From assembly GCF_009696265.1 (NCBI RefSeq), contig NZ_VUMH01000004.1, forward strand, positions 1 to 64,000: DNA of 64,000 nt, in the 5' to 3' direction. This DNA is from Desulfovibrio porci (lineage in GTDB: Bacteria; Desulfobacterota; Desulfovibrionia; Desulfovibrionales; Desulfovibrionaceae). The translations under genes were made by a program, and so were the position numbers. Positions 1-9,353 of this stretch are shown here, in pieces; within the stretch, counting starts at the first letter, position 1; every line of letters starts with the position of its first letter. A model generated the notes under the pieces. It had not been told where the DNA came from and ran no database searches. It worked only from the letters and a program-made list of their open reading frames with translations.

Positions 1-2248
1 GCCCAGCAGGCCCAGCAGGCGATCCTGGCCGTCGCCTCCCACGCGGAGGCGTGGATTGAAACAACTCAATGCTATTACGCGCAAGCCCGGCAAGGGTCGC
101 CTCCCACGCGGAGGCGTGGATTGAAACAGGCGATCACGAAGCTGCTTTAGCTTTTCCATGCGTCGCCTCCCACGCGGAGGCGTGGATTGAAACTTCGGAC
201 AATTGGTTGAGGCCGTCTCGTGTAGAGCGTCGCCTCCCACGCGGAGGCGTGGATTGAAACACGAACTTCGCGGGCCGTGTTGCCAATGTAGACGGTCGCC
301 TCCCACGCGGAGGCGTGGATTGAAACCCGTCGCCAGATCAGTATAGCTGCACAAGTTTCTTGTCGCCTCCCACGCGGAGGCGTGGATTGAAACTCGTCTC
401 AATGATGACATAATCCTCCGGCAGTTGGTCGCCTCCCACGCGGAGGCGTGGATTGAAACTTTATCCGCTACGTCTGGATCACCAGAGCCGAAGTCGCCTC
501 CCACGCGGAGGCGTGGATTGAAACTTTGCGTAACAGTCGCCGTCATAGGCCGCTGAGAGTCGCCTCCCACGCGGAGGCGTGGATTGAAACAAATCCAACT
601 CGTCAAGAATATCATACGTAGTCGTCGCCTCCCACGCGGAGGCGTGGATTGAAACGTGAGATGCATTTGAAATACGTTCAGGCGCTGCAGTCGCCTCCCA
701 CGCGGAGGCGTGGATTGAAACCGACCGTTACGGCCCCTGACGGTGGTTTTTCTGGTCGCCTCCCACGCGGAGGCGTGGATTGAAACGCTCTGGTAGTGCG
801 AGCCAAAGACGCCGGTGGCCGGTCGCCTCCCACGCGGAGGCGTGGATTGAAACTCCGGCGTACCTACTTTCCGCATTATACACGGCGCGTCGCCTCCCAC
901 GCGGAGGCGTGGATTGAAACCAGCGGCGTTGCTGACGGCGGAACGAGAAAAAACGTCGCCTCCCACGCGGAGGCGTGGATTGAAACCGTATAAGCTTAAA
1001 AAGCAGCGCGTGAAGCAGTTGTCGCCTCCCACGCGGAGGCGTGGATTGAAACAGGTTGACGTCCGTGGCCCCGCTGGCCGGACCTGAGGGTCGCCTCCCA
1101 CGCGGAGGCGTGGATTGAAACAAGCGCCGCGAAGCCATGCCCGATGCCGTCCGCCGGTCGCCTCCCACGCGGAGGCGTGGATTGAAACATCCACGCCCTC
1201 CTATGCCGCGCTGGTCGCGGGCGTCGCCTCCCACGCGGAGGCGTGGATTGAAACCGGTCTGGACGGTTACGGGCGCTGAACGGGAAATGTCGCCTCCCAC
1301 GCGGAGGCGTGGATTGAAACACCGGCATGCTGGGCGGCGCTGGCCTGGCGGGCGGCGTCGCCTCCCACGCGGAGGCGTGGATTGAAACTCTTCGCCACGG
1401 GCCTCATCCTCCCCGATAACGGGTCGCCTCCCACGCGGAGGCGTGGATTGAAACTTGCCAAATATAAGCCAATCGGATGAAACGCCAAGGTCGCCTCCCA
1501 CGCGGAGGCGTGGATTGAAACATATCGGCCGTAGTCATCATACCAGGATTCCAGGTCGCCTCCCACGCGGAGGCGTGGATTGAAACTGCTGTTCCGGCGT
1601 GAGGCCGGGGACGCTGGTCAGGTCGCCTCCCACGCGGAGGCGTGGATTGAAACCAGCGGTTCTTGGCCCGTGTGTCTCTCCTGATAAGTCGCCTCCCACG
1701 CGGAGGCGTGGATTGAAACCCGCTATTCCCACACCGCCCCTGATCTCCCAGCGTCGCCTCCCACGCGGAGGCGTGGATTGAAACATGGCCGACGGCAAGC
1801 TGACCGCTGAAGAACTGCGTCGCCTCCCACGCGGAGGCGTGGATTGAAACTGTTGGCCCGCGTTGCCAGAGACGGCGGCCTGCGTCGCCTCCCACGCGGA
1901 GGCGTGGATTGAAACCTGAAATCGTCAGTCAGGCTATTTCCTGTAAATGGTCGCCTCCCACGCGGAGGCGTGGATTGAAACCGTCCATATCTTGGCAAAC
2001 AGGGCGCGGAGGCCGGTCGCCTCCCACGCGGAGGCGTGGATTGAAACTGTTGGCCCGCGTTGCCAGAGACGGCGGCCTACCGGTCGCCTCCCACGCGGAG
2101 GCGTGGATTGAAACAGCATCACCTATTACAGCGACAACGCGGCAAAATAGTCGCCTCCCACGCGGAGGCGTGGATTGAAACGAGCCCCTGGCCAGGCAGT
2201 CGGGGCCGGGCGGCAAGTCGCCTCCCACGCGGAGGCGTGGATTACAAC
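1..2248 (+). CRISPR. Type I-C CRISPR array, trailer end (34 repeats, 33 full spacers, one partial)
   Basis: A 32-bp repeat starting GTCGCCTCCCACGCGG and ending GTGGATTGAAAC recurs every 65-69 bp, first at 31-62 and last at 2217-2248, with spacers of about 33-37 bp. Bases 1-30 are a partial spacer, so the array continues left. The arms CGCCTCC and GGAGGCG form the type I-C stem-loop. By memory the D. vulgaris repeat has C/G where this one has T/A, a compensating pair change. The last repeat is degenerate (GGATTACAAC instead of GGATTGAAAC), which marks the leader-distal end. Leader and cas genes should lie left of the window. No cas gene is present here. ORFs read through the array are artefacts of the repeat. 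Confidence 0.98.
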
Positions 2249-2256
2249 AATTCGCC

Positions 2257-2300
2257 AAAGGCAAGGGCGGCTGACGCCGTGGGCCGCCGCCCTTGCCTTT
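2257..2300 (+). terminator. Inverted repeat closing the CRISPR array
   Basis: A perfect 15-bp inverted repeat (AAAGGCAAGGGCGGC at 2257-2271 against 2286-2300) lies 8 bp after the last repeat and just before the dnaE promoter. It has no T-tract, so it may be a processing or transcription-blocking hairpin rather than a classical intrinsic terminator. Its position suggests it separates pre-crRNA from dnaE transcription. Confidence 0.5.
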
Positions 2301-2303
2301 GCC

Positions 2304-2332
2304 TTGAGCCCCCTCCCGCCATTTGCTATACA
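2304..2332 (+). promoter_or_regulatory. Probable sigma-70 promoter of dnaE
   Basis: TTGAGC at 2304-2309, a 17-nt spacer and TATACA at 2327-2332 fit a housekeeping promoter. Transcription would begin near 2339, about 24 nt before the dnaE start. The only other spacing between the CRISPR hairpin and dnaE is this segment. Confidence 0.55.
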
Positions 2333-2362
2333 AGGAACTCAGCCATTTTTTCAGGAGTTCCC

Positions 2363-5300
2363 ATGTCCGACTTTGTGCATCTGCATTGCCATACCGAGTA
2401 CAGCCTGCTGGACGGCGCCATCCGCATCAAGGATCTCTGCGCCCGCGCCAAGGATTACGGCATGCCCGCCTGCGCCATCACCGACCACGGCAATATGTTC
2501 GGCGCGGCATATTTCTACACGGCCTGCAAGGACTTCGGCGTCAAACCCATTTTCGGCTGCGAGGTCTACGTCTGCCACGACCATACGGACAAAACCTCCG
2601 AGCTGGCGCGCCGCCGCCACCACCTGATCCTGCTGGCCCGAAACGAGCTGGGCTATCACAACTTGGTCAAGCTGGTCAGTCACGGCTTTCTGGACGGTTT
2701 TTACTACAAGCCGCGCGTGGACAAGGACCTGTTGCGCCGCTACGCCGAGGGCCTGACCTGCCTTTCGGCCTGCATCGCGGGCGAAATTCCCCGCGCCATC
2801 CTGGCCAAGGACATGGACAAGGCCTTGAGCCTGACCCAGGAATACGCGGCCATCTACCCCGGCAATTTTTATCTGGAATTGCAGTCCAACGGCCTGGCCG
2901 AGCAGGACGTCGTCAACAACGCCCTGCTGGAGATCGCCGAAACCGCCAAGCTGCCCCTGGTAGCCACCAACGACTGCCACTATCTCAACGCCGACGATGC
3001 CGACGCCCATGAGGTGCTGCTCTGCATCCAGACCCAGACCACCATGGACGACCCCAAGCGCATGCGCTTCGGAACGCACGAACTCTACTACAAGTCCATC
3101 GAAGAGATGGAAAAACCCTTCGCCCATGTGCCCGAAGCCCTGGCCAACACCATGCGCATCGCGGAATCCTGCAATGTGGAGCTGGATTTCGGCCACCACT
3201 ATTTCCCGGTCTACCAACTGCCCGAAGGGGCCAGCATGGAGTCCGAATTCCGCCGTCTGGCTGAGGAAGGCCTGGAAAAGCGTCTAGAAAAACACCCGGA
3301 CCGAGAAAACATCGACCCGCAGCGCTACCGCGAGCGCCTGCAATACGAGCTCAATGTCATCCTGGAAATGGGCTTTCCCGGCTATTTCCTCATTGTGCAG
3401 GAATTCATCAACTGGGCCAAGGATCACAGCATCCCGGTGGGGCCGGGGCGCGGCTCGGCGGCCGGCTCTCTGGTGGCCTGGGCGCTGCGCATCACCAACC
3501 TGGACCCCCTGCCCTACAATTTGCTCTTTGAGCGCTTCCTGAACAACGAGCGTGTTTCCCTGCCCGATATCGACGTGGACTTCTGCGAACGCCGCCGGGG
3601 CGACGTGATCCGACACATGGTGGACACCTACGGCGAAGGCTCGGTGGCCCAGATCACCACCTTCGGCACCATGAAGGCCAAGGGCGTGGTGCGCGACGTG
3701 GGGCGGGCTCTGGGCATGACCTTCGCGGAGACGGACCGCATCGCCAAGCTGGTGCCCGACGACCTGAAAATGACCATCAAGAAGGCTCTGGACCTGGAGC
3801 CGGACCTGAAAAAACTCTACGAGGAGGACCAGCAGGTCAAACATCTGCTGGACACGGCCCGCCGCCTGGAAGGTCTGGCCCGCCACGCCTCCACCCACGC
3901 CGCCGGGCTGGTGGTCTCGGACAAGCCCATGGAGGAGTATCTGCCCCTCTATCTGGGTAAACGCGGCGAACTTGTGACCCAGTTCGACGGCCCCATGACC
4001 GAAAAGGCCGGGCTGGTCAAATTCGACTTTCTGGGCCTCAAGACCATGACCCTGATCCAGGACACTCTGGACAACATCAGCCTTCAGGGCCAGATCCCGC
4101 CGGATCTGGACAATCTGCCGCTCACCGACGCCGAAACCTACGACCTTTATGCGCGGGGCGACACGGACGGCGTCTTCCAAGTGGAAAGTTCGGGCATGCG
4201 CCAGTATCTGCGCATGCTCAGGCCCACCTGCTTCGAGGACGTCATCGCCATGCTGGCCCTCTACCGGCCCGGCCCGCTGGGATCGGGCATGGTGGACGAG
4301 TTCATCAAGCGCAAGCACGGCCAGGTGCCGGTGGTCTATCCGCACGACTCGCTCACCGAATGCCTGCGCGATACCTACGGGGTCATCGTCTATCAGGAAC
4401 AGGTCATGCAGATCGCCCAGATCATCGCCAGCTACACGCTGGGCGGGGCCGATCTGCTGCGCCGGGCCATGGGCAAGAAAAAAGCCGAGGCCATGGCCAA
4501 GGAGCGCGTGACCTTTGTGGCCGGGGCGGAAAAGAACGGCATCGCCAAGGAAAAGGCCAACGAAATCTTCGACTTGATGGAAAAATTCGCCGAATACGGC
4601 TTCAACAAGTCCCACTCGGCGGCCTATGCCCTGATCTCCTACTACACCGCCTATCTCAAGGTGCACTATAAGGTGGAGTTCATGGCCGCCCTGCTCACCT
4701 CGGAAATGGGCAATCAGGACAAGCTGCTCAAATACGTCTCCTGCTGCAAGGATATGGGCATCGACGTGGTCCAGCCCTCGGTGAACCAGAGCCAGCGCGA
4801 GTTCACGGCCCATGGCGGCCGGGTGGTCTTCGGCCTGGGCGGCATCAAGAACGTGGGGGACGAAGCCATCCGCGAGATTGTGGAGGCTCGCAAGGACGGC
4901 GGGGAGTACCTTTCCCTGCTGGACCTCTGCTGCCGGGTCAATCTGCGCAAGGTCACCAAACGGGTGCTCGAATCGCTGATCAAGGGCGGGGCCTGCGACT
5001 GCTTCGGCGTCTCCAGGGCGGGCATGCTGGCCGCCGTGGAAATTGTGGTGGCCCGCGCCCAGAAAAAGGCCAAGGACAAGAGCTCCAACCAGGTTTCCCT
5101 GCTGGCCATGGCCCCGGTGGCGGAGGCCCCGCCCCAGCCCGGCGTGGGCCTGGACTGCCCGGAAGCCGCGCTGCCCGAAATGGAGGACGACCTGAAACTG
5201 AAGGCTGAAAAGGAAGCCCTGGGCTTCTTTCTCACCAGCCACCCCCTCCAGCCCTACAGCCGCGAGATCCGCCGCCTGCGCCTGACCACCCTGGAAGACG

Positions 5301-5839
5301 CGCGCGAACTCTTCCCCGGCGCGGAACTCACCTGCGCGGTGCTGGTGACCAGCGTCAAGGAGGTGCTCACCAAGTCCAAGGGCGAGCGCATGGCCTTTGT
5401 GGGCGTGGAGGATCTCACCGGCCACGCGGAAGTGACCTTTTTCCCGCGCTCCTACGCTGAAGCCCGCGAATTGATCAGGGCCGAGCAGCCCCTCTGCCTC
5501 ACGGCCCGCCTGGACAGCCAGAGCGACGACGCCCGCGACACGGACGAGGAGAATGAGGACGCTCCACGCGAACTCAAGATGTTGGGGCAGAGCGTGCGAC
5601 CCCTGGCCGAGGCCTGCGGCCAGAGCGACACGCCGGTCTGCGTGCATATCCCGGCGCACCGTCTGGGCCGCGAGGACATGCTGGCCCTGAAAAACATTCT
5701 GGAGATGTATCCCGGCCCGGTGGAAGCCGAGGCCCTGGTCTGCCTGGACGGCTGCCGCTGCCATCTGCGCCTGGACAACGCGCTCAAGGTACGGCCCGGC
5801 CCGGAGCTGGACAAGGCGCTGGCCGCCTGGGCCTCGTGA
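2363..5839 (+). CDS. dnaE: DNA polymerase III subunit alpha
   Basis: Catalytic subunit of the replicative polymerase (about 1158 residues, normal for DnaE). The N-terminal PHP domain begins with HLHCHTEYSLLDG, followed by the ITDHGNMFG motif. The C-family polymerase active site PDIDVDFC lies near residue 400, preceded by GPGRGSAAGS. The C-terminal third has the helix-hairpin-helix and OB-fold regions. The start is ATG 2363 with AGGAG five bases upstream; the open frame extends into the CRISPR array but that part is not coding. The gene follows the array directly with its own promoter. Nothing looks broken. Identification is firm. Confidence 0.98.
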   Translation: MSDFVHLHCHTEYSLLDGAIRIKDLCARAKDYGMPACAITDHGNMFGAAYFYTACKDFGVKPIFGCEVYVCHDHTDKTSELARRRHHLILLARNELGYHNLVKLVSHGFLDGFYYKPRVDKDLLRRYAEGLTCLSACIAGEIPRAILAKDMDKALSLTQEYAAIYPGNFYLELQSNGLAEQDVVNNALLEIAETAKLPLVATNDCHYLNADDADAHEVLLCIQTQTTMDDPKRMRFGTHELYYKSIEEMEKPFAHVPEALANTMRIAESCNVELDFGHHYFPVYQLPEGASMESEFRRLAEEGLEKRLEKHPDRENIDPQRYRERLQYELNVILEMGFPGYFLIVQEFINWAKDHSIPVGPGRGSAAGSLVAWALRITNLDPLPYNLLFERFLNNERVSLPDIDVDFCERRRGDVIRHMVDTYGEGSVAQITTFGTMKAKGVVRDVGRALGMTFAETDRIAKLVPDDLKMTIKKALDLEPDLKKLYEEDQQVKHLLDTARRLEGLARHASTHAAGLVVSDKPMEEYLPLYLGKRGELVTQFDGPMTEKAGLVKFDFLGLKTMTLIQDTLDNISLQGQIPPDLDNLPLTDAETYDLYARGDTDGVFQVESSGMRQYLRMLRPTCFEDVIAMLALYRPGPLGSGMVDEFIKRKHGQVPVVYPHDSLTECLRDTYGVIVYQEQVMQIAQIIASYTLGGADLLRRAMGKKKAEAMAKERVTFVAGAEKNGIAKEKANEIFDLMEKFAEYGFNKSHSAAYALISYYTAYLKVHYKVEFMAALLTSEMGNQDKLLKYVSCCKDMGIDVVQPSVNQSQREFTAHGGRVVFGLGGIKNVGDEAIREIVEARKDGGEYLSLLDLCCRVNLRKVTKRVLESLIKGGACDCFGVSRAGMLAAVEIVVARAQKKAKDKSSNQVSLLAMAPVAEAPPQPGVGLDCPEAALPEMEDDLKLKAEKEALGFFLTSHPLQPYSREIRRLRLTTLEDARELFPGAELTCAVLVTSVKEVLTKSKGERMAFVGVEDLTGHAEVTFFPRSYAEARELIRAEQPLCLTARLDSQSDDARDTDEENEDAPRELKMLGQSVRPLAEACGQSDTPVCVHIPAHRLGREDMLALKNILEMYPGPVEAEALVCLDGCRCHLRLDNALKVRPGPELDKALAAWAS

Positions 5840-5857
5840 GGGTTGGCAGCGCCCTCA
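5837..5857 (+). terminator. Weak hairpin at the dnaE stop
   Basis: TGAGGG (5837-5842, containing the stop codon) pairs with CCCTCA (5852-5857) and is followed by CGTTTCC. The T-tract is poor, so this is a tentative terminator. From 5858 to 5939 I see nothing else. Confidence 0.3.
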
Positions 5858-5939
5858 CGTTTCCTTCGGGGCGATCAGATGAAAATCCCGTGCATGAAGG
5901 AGAACCGGCTCATATCATTTGATTTCCCCTCCGCAGGGC

Positions 5940-5969
5940 TTGACACCCCAATAATGATGGGAGTATCAA
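5940..5969 (+). promoter_or_regulatory. Probable promoter of the mgtA leader
   Basis: TTGACA at 5940-5945, an 18-nt spacer and TATCAA at 5964-5969. Transcription would begin about 15-20 nt upstream of the M-box core, which is the right place for a riboswitch promoter. Confidence 0.55.
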
Positions 5970-5989
5970 AATCTCGGAAAATTGAGACC

Positions 5990-6165
5990 GTTTCGGTAGG
6001 TGAGGCTACCACAGGGATACGGGTTACTGCCGCGGAGTAGTGGAGACACTATGAGAAGGCCAACAGTCCATGTCGAAAACAAGGCATGGACTATGTAACT
6101 TCATCGCCCTGTGAAGCTGAAGCTTGGACGATGACGTTGCAGTGCCTCCACAGGTAAGGCTGTTA
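5990..6165 (+). ncRNA. M-box (ykoK leader) Mg2+ riboswitch
   Basis: Several conserved M-box blocks occur in order: GGTAGGTGAGGCTACC at the 5' side, then GGGATACGGGTTACTGCC, then AAGGCCAACAG, and a 3' block with GAAGCTTGGACGATGACGTT and CAGTGCC. These correspond to the GGTGAGGCTCC, GCTGCTGCC and 3' TTGGAtGACGacGTT-CAGTGC segments known from this family. It is followed by an intrinsic terminator and then an Mg2+-transport ATPase gene, the expected target. In known members Mg2+ binding favours termination. Boundaries are approximate, read by eye. Confidence 0.88.
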
Positions 6166-6175
6166 TGGGATATTT

Positions 6176-6216
6176 CCTGTCATCGTTGTACGCGGTGGCA
6201 GGGTTTTTTGTTTTTG
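6176..6216 (+). terminator. Intrinsic terminator, expression platform of the M-box
   Basis: CCTGTCATCG (6176-6185) pairs with CGGTGGCAGG (6193-6202) over ten base pairs, three of them weaker wobble contacts, around a 7-nt loop. A T-rich tail of about 12 bases (6204-6215, one interrupting G) follows. It lies directly downstream of the riboswitch and upstream of mgtA, so it fits transcriptional attenuation by Mg2+. Confidence 0.8.
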
Positions 6217-6289
6217 CGACACGACGGCCCGGCGCCCGCCATGAAACGGCTGTTCAGTTTTCACCGGAAAAACACAACAGGAGGACACA

Positions 6290-6382
6290 ATGGAACCGGA
6301 CAGTAGACATGGCCCACGTTCTGACGCGCCGCCCCGAAGGCGCGTGACGGAAACGAAAACAATTTCAGATCCGCCACCGTAA
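6290..6382 (+). CDS. MgtL-like leader peptide (30 aa) upstream of mgtA
   Basis: A 30-codon frame starts at ATG 6290 behind a strong AGGAGG at 6279-6284 and stops at TAA 6380-6382. It begins MEPD, has an internal APPRRR segment and ends SDPPP before the stop. The Salmonella/E. coli mgtA leader peptide MgtL, from memory, also begins MEPD and contains PRRR. In MgtL the acidic-proline start destabilises translating ribosomes at low Mg2+ and proline codons couple translation to mgtA elongation. Here the peptide lies downstream of the riboswitch terminator, 68 nt before mgtA. The homology is inferred from motif and position; convergent or chance similarity is possible. Terminal PPP would be a ribosome-pausing motif. 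Confidence 0.65.
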   Translation: MEPDSRHGPRSDAPPRRRVTETKTISDPPP

Positions 6383-6450
6383 TTGCGGCTTATCAGTGTA
6401 TGGGCTGTGCTTCTTCGTTTTTCATCAGCAACGAACGGAGGTACAGACCA

Positions 6451-9174
6451 ATGTTTATCTTTGCGACCACCCATGAATCCGCTCAAAATACGCAACTGAA
6501 ATCTTTCCGGCAAACCGCGGCCAACAGCAGGCTCGCGTTTGCCGCCGCCAGCCCGGCGGACGATCTGCTGAAAGAACTCCACAGCGGCCCGCAAGGCCTG
6601 GAAACCTCTCAGGTCGAAGCTTCCCGCGAGCAGTACGGGAACAACAAGATCACCCACGGAAAAAAGCTGTCATTGCCCAAGCGCATTGCCGGAGCTTTTA
6701 TCAACCCGTTCACGGCCATTTTATTCGGCCTGGCCGGGGTCTCGGCCTGCACGGATATTCTGTGGGCCGACCCTGACGACGTCGATCCCACCACTGTCAT
6801 CATCATTATGACCATGGTGATGATTTCCGGCGTGCTGCGTTTCGTCCAGGAGACGCGCAGCGGCAACGCCGCCGAAAACCTCTTGAAAATGATCACCACA
6901 ACCACCTGCGTTCAGCGGCGGGAGTCCGGCGAAAGCGAGATCCCGCTTGAGGACGTTGTCGTGGGCGATATCGTACATCTGGCGGCGGGCGACATGATTC
7001 CCGCTGACATGCGCATCCTCCAGTCCAAAGACCTGTTCATTAGCCAGTCGGCCCTGACCGGCGAGAGCATTGCGGTCGAAAAGATTGCGCAGCCCGTGGG
7101 CAACAGCGGGGACGGCAGCCTGACGGAATGCCCGTGCCTTGCCTTTATGGGCTCAAACGTCATCAGCGGCAGCGCCGCCGGGGTGTGCGTGGCCACCGGC
7201 GATGCCACCATCTTCGGCCAGATGGCGAAAAGCGTCAGCACCAAGCCGGTCCGGACCAGTTTTGAAAAGGGCATCAACCAGGTCTCCTGGGTGCTGATCC
7301 GTTTCATGCTGGTCATGGTTCCCGTCGTGCTGTTCATCAACGGCTTTACCAAGGGCGACTGGGTGGAAGCGACCCTGTTCGCGCTCTCCGTCGCGGTGGG
7401 GCTTACCCCTGAAATGCTGCCCATGATCGTGACCACCTGCCTTGCCAAGGGCGCGGTCAGCATGGCCAGGGAAAAGACCATCATCAAGAATCTGAACTCC
7501 ATCCAGAATCTTGGTTCCATAGATATTCTGTGCACAGACAAGACCGGAACCCTCACGCAGGACAAGGTGGCCCTGCTCTACCATCTCAACATCCACGGGC
7601 AGGAAGACATGCGGGTATTGCGGCATGCCTTTCTGAACAGCTATTATCAGACGGGTCTGAAAAACCTGATGGACCATGCCATCATTGAACGGACGCTGCA
7701 GGAACAGGAAAACGTGCCGGAGCTGCGCGGGCTTTCCGAAAAGTTCCTCAAGGTGGATGAAATACCGTTCGACTTTGAGCGCCGCCGCATGAGTGTTGTG
7801 GTGAAAAACGGCAAAACGCAGATGATCACCAAGGGCGCGGTGGAAGAAATGCTCTCCGTGTGCGGCTTTGCCGAGTATGAGGGCCGGGTTTTGCCGCTGA
7901 CGGATGAGATCAGGGAATATATCCTGAAAAAAGTGAATGATCTCAATGAGGACGGCATGCGGGTCATCGCCGTGGCCCAGAAGACCAATCCCTCTCCGGT
8001 AGGCGCGTTCTCCGTGGCGGACGAGGCCGACATGGTCCTGATGGGCTATCTCGCCTTCCTTGATCCGCCCAAGGAATCCACGCCCAAGGCGCTCAAGGCG
8101 TTGAAGGAACACGGCGTTGCCGTCAAGGTTCTCACCGGGGACAACGAGAAGGTGACGCGTTGCGTCTGCCGCCAGTTGGGCATCCCGGCGGAGCGCATCC
8201 TGTTGGGCTTCGACATTGAAAAGATGACAGATATTGCCCTCAGCGAGGCCGCTGAAACGGTCAGCGTTTTCGCAAAACTGTCGCCGCAGCAGAAAGTTCG
8301 GGTTATCAAGGCGTTGCGGGACAGAGGGCACAGCGTGGGCTACATGGGCGACGGCATTAACGACGCCGCCGCCATGAAAGCCTCGGATGTGGGCATTTCC
8401 GTGGACAGCGCCGTGGATATCGCCAAGGAATCCGCGGATGTCATTTTATTGGAAAAAGACCTGATGGTGCTGGAAAAAGGCATTGCCGAAGGGCGTAAAA
8501 CCTACGCCAACATGATCAAGTATATCAAAATGACGGCCAGCTCCAATTTCGGCAATATGTTTTCGGTGCTGGCGGCAAGCGCGTTTCTGCCGTTTCTGCC
8601 GATGCTGCCCATTCACCTGATTCTGCTGAATCTGATTTATGATCTGAGCTGCACGGCGATTCCGTGGGACAATGTGGACAAGGAATACCTTACTGTGCCG
8701 CGCAAATGGGATCCCTCGTCCATCGGCAAGTTCATGCTGTGGATCGGCCCGACCAGCTCGGTCTTTGACATCACGACCTATCTGCTCATGTACTTTGTCA
8801 TCTGTCCGTCCCTGTGCGGCGGCCTGTTGTTCCACCAGATCAGCGATCCGGCGGTTCAGGCCTATTACATCGCGGTATTTCAGGCAGGCTGGTTTGTGGA
8901 ATCCATGTGGAGCCAGACGCTGGTCATTCATATGATCCGCACCCCCAAACTGCCCTTTATCCAGAGCCGGGCCTCCGCACCGCTGACGCTGCTGACCTTT
9001 GCCGGTATTGCCGTGCTGACCGCCATTCCCTTTACGGCTTTCGGCGTGTCCATCGGCCTTGCCGCTCTGCCGCCCGTCTATTTCGCCTGGCTGGCCCTGA
9101 CCATCCTGCTGTACATGGCCCTGGCCACCTTGTTCAAAAACATCTTTATCAAAAGGTATGGTGAATTACTGTAA
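6451..9174 (+). CDS. mgtA: Magnesium-translocating P-type ATPase MgtA
   Basis: P3B-type ATPase importing Mg2+ across the inner membrane (907 residues, family size about 900). Visible in order: N-terminal cation-ATPase domain, TGES actuator loop near residue 202, first membrane pairs, phosphorylation motif DKTGTLT with the aspartate at residue 363, hinge motif [11 protein letters not shown] near 632, and a C-terminal membrane block. The start is ATG 6451 with GGAGGT upstream; an in-frame ATG at 6400 lacks a ribosome site. The gene sits behind an M-box riboswitch and an MgtL-like peptide, which supports the Mg2+ role over Ca2+ or K+ relatives. Confidence 0.95.
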   Translation: MFIFATTHESAQNTQLKSFRQTAANSRLAFAAASPADDLLKELHSGPQGLETSQVEASREQYGNNKITHGKKLSLPKRIAGAFINPFTAILFGLAGVSACTDILWADPDDVDPTTVIIIMTMVMISGVLRFVQETRSGNAAENLLKMITTTTCVQRRESGESEIPLEDVVVGDIVHLAAGDMIPADMRILQSKDLFISQSALTGESIAVEKIAQPVGNSGDGSLTECPCLAFMGSNVISGSAAGVCVATGDATIFGQMAKSVSTKPVRTSFEKGINQVSWVLIRFMLVMVPVVLFINGFTKGDWVEATLFALSVAVGLTPEMLPMIVTTCLAKGAVSMAREKTIIKNLNSIQNLGSIDILCTDKTGTLTQDKVALLYHLNIHGQEDMRVLRHAFLNSYYQTGLKNLMDHAIIERTLQEQENVPELRGLSEKFLKVDEIPFDFERRRMSVVVKNGKTQMITKGAVEEMLSVCGFAEYEGRVLPLTDEIREYILKKVNDLNEDGMRVIAVAQKTNPSPVGAFSVADEADMVLMGYLAFLDPPKESTPKALKALKEHGVAVKVLTGDNEKVTRCVCRQLGIPAERILLGFDIEKMTDIALSEAAETVSVFAKLSPQQKVRVIKALRDRGHSVGYMGDGINDAAAMKASDVGISVDSAVDIAKESADVILLEKDLMVLEKGIAEGRKTYANMIKYIKMTASSNFGNMFSVLAASAFLPFLPMLPIHLILLNLIYDLSCTAIPWDNVDKEYLTVPRKWDPSSIGKFMLWIGPTSSVFDITTYLLMYFVICPSLCGGLLFHQISDPAVQAYYIAVFQAGWFVESMWSQTLVIHMIRTPKLPFIQSRASAPLTLLTFAGIAVLTAIPFTAFGVSIGLAALPPVYFAWLALTILLYMALATLFKNIFIKRYGELL

Positions 9175-9197
9175 CAGTGCTGGATAATTCAACAACG

Positions 9198-9259
9198 CGA
9201 AATCCCATCCCCTTAGCATCGGGCGGCAATTCTGTCGCCGCTGAGGGGGTGGGGTTTCG
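9198..9259. repeat. Long stable hairpin downstream of mgtA
   Basis: Twenty bases at 9198-9217 pair with 9240-9259 when three G-U pairs are allowed, and an inner GCGGCA/TGTCGC stem closes on an ATTC loop, so nearly the whole 62 bases fold. There is no T-tract on either strand. It could be an mRNA-stabilising 3' hairpin, a small RNA or a dispersed palindrome. Function unknown. Confidence 0.55.
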
Positions 9260-9353
9260 ACGATATGTCTGACCTGACGGACTTGAGTCTCCTTGCGCTC
9301 CGGCCGGAATCACGGTAGGCAATGGATTATCCATACTCTACCGGGGGCCGCCA

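Noticed and set aside
728..1501. Long open frames on both strands in the CRISPR region
   Set aside because: They are translations of the 32-bp repeat, whose length with spacers keeps some frames open by chance; the peptide repeats (for example FQSTPPRGRR) mirror the repeat.
3284..5764. 826-codon minus-strand frame opposite dnaE
   Set aside because: It mirrors dnaE codons in high-GC DNA, has no family resemblance and no ribosome site.
6165..6347. 60-codon frame overlapping the M-box terminator
   Set aside because: No ribosome site and it runs through the riboswitch terminator; the frame at 6290 has AGGAGG and a recognisable start.
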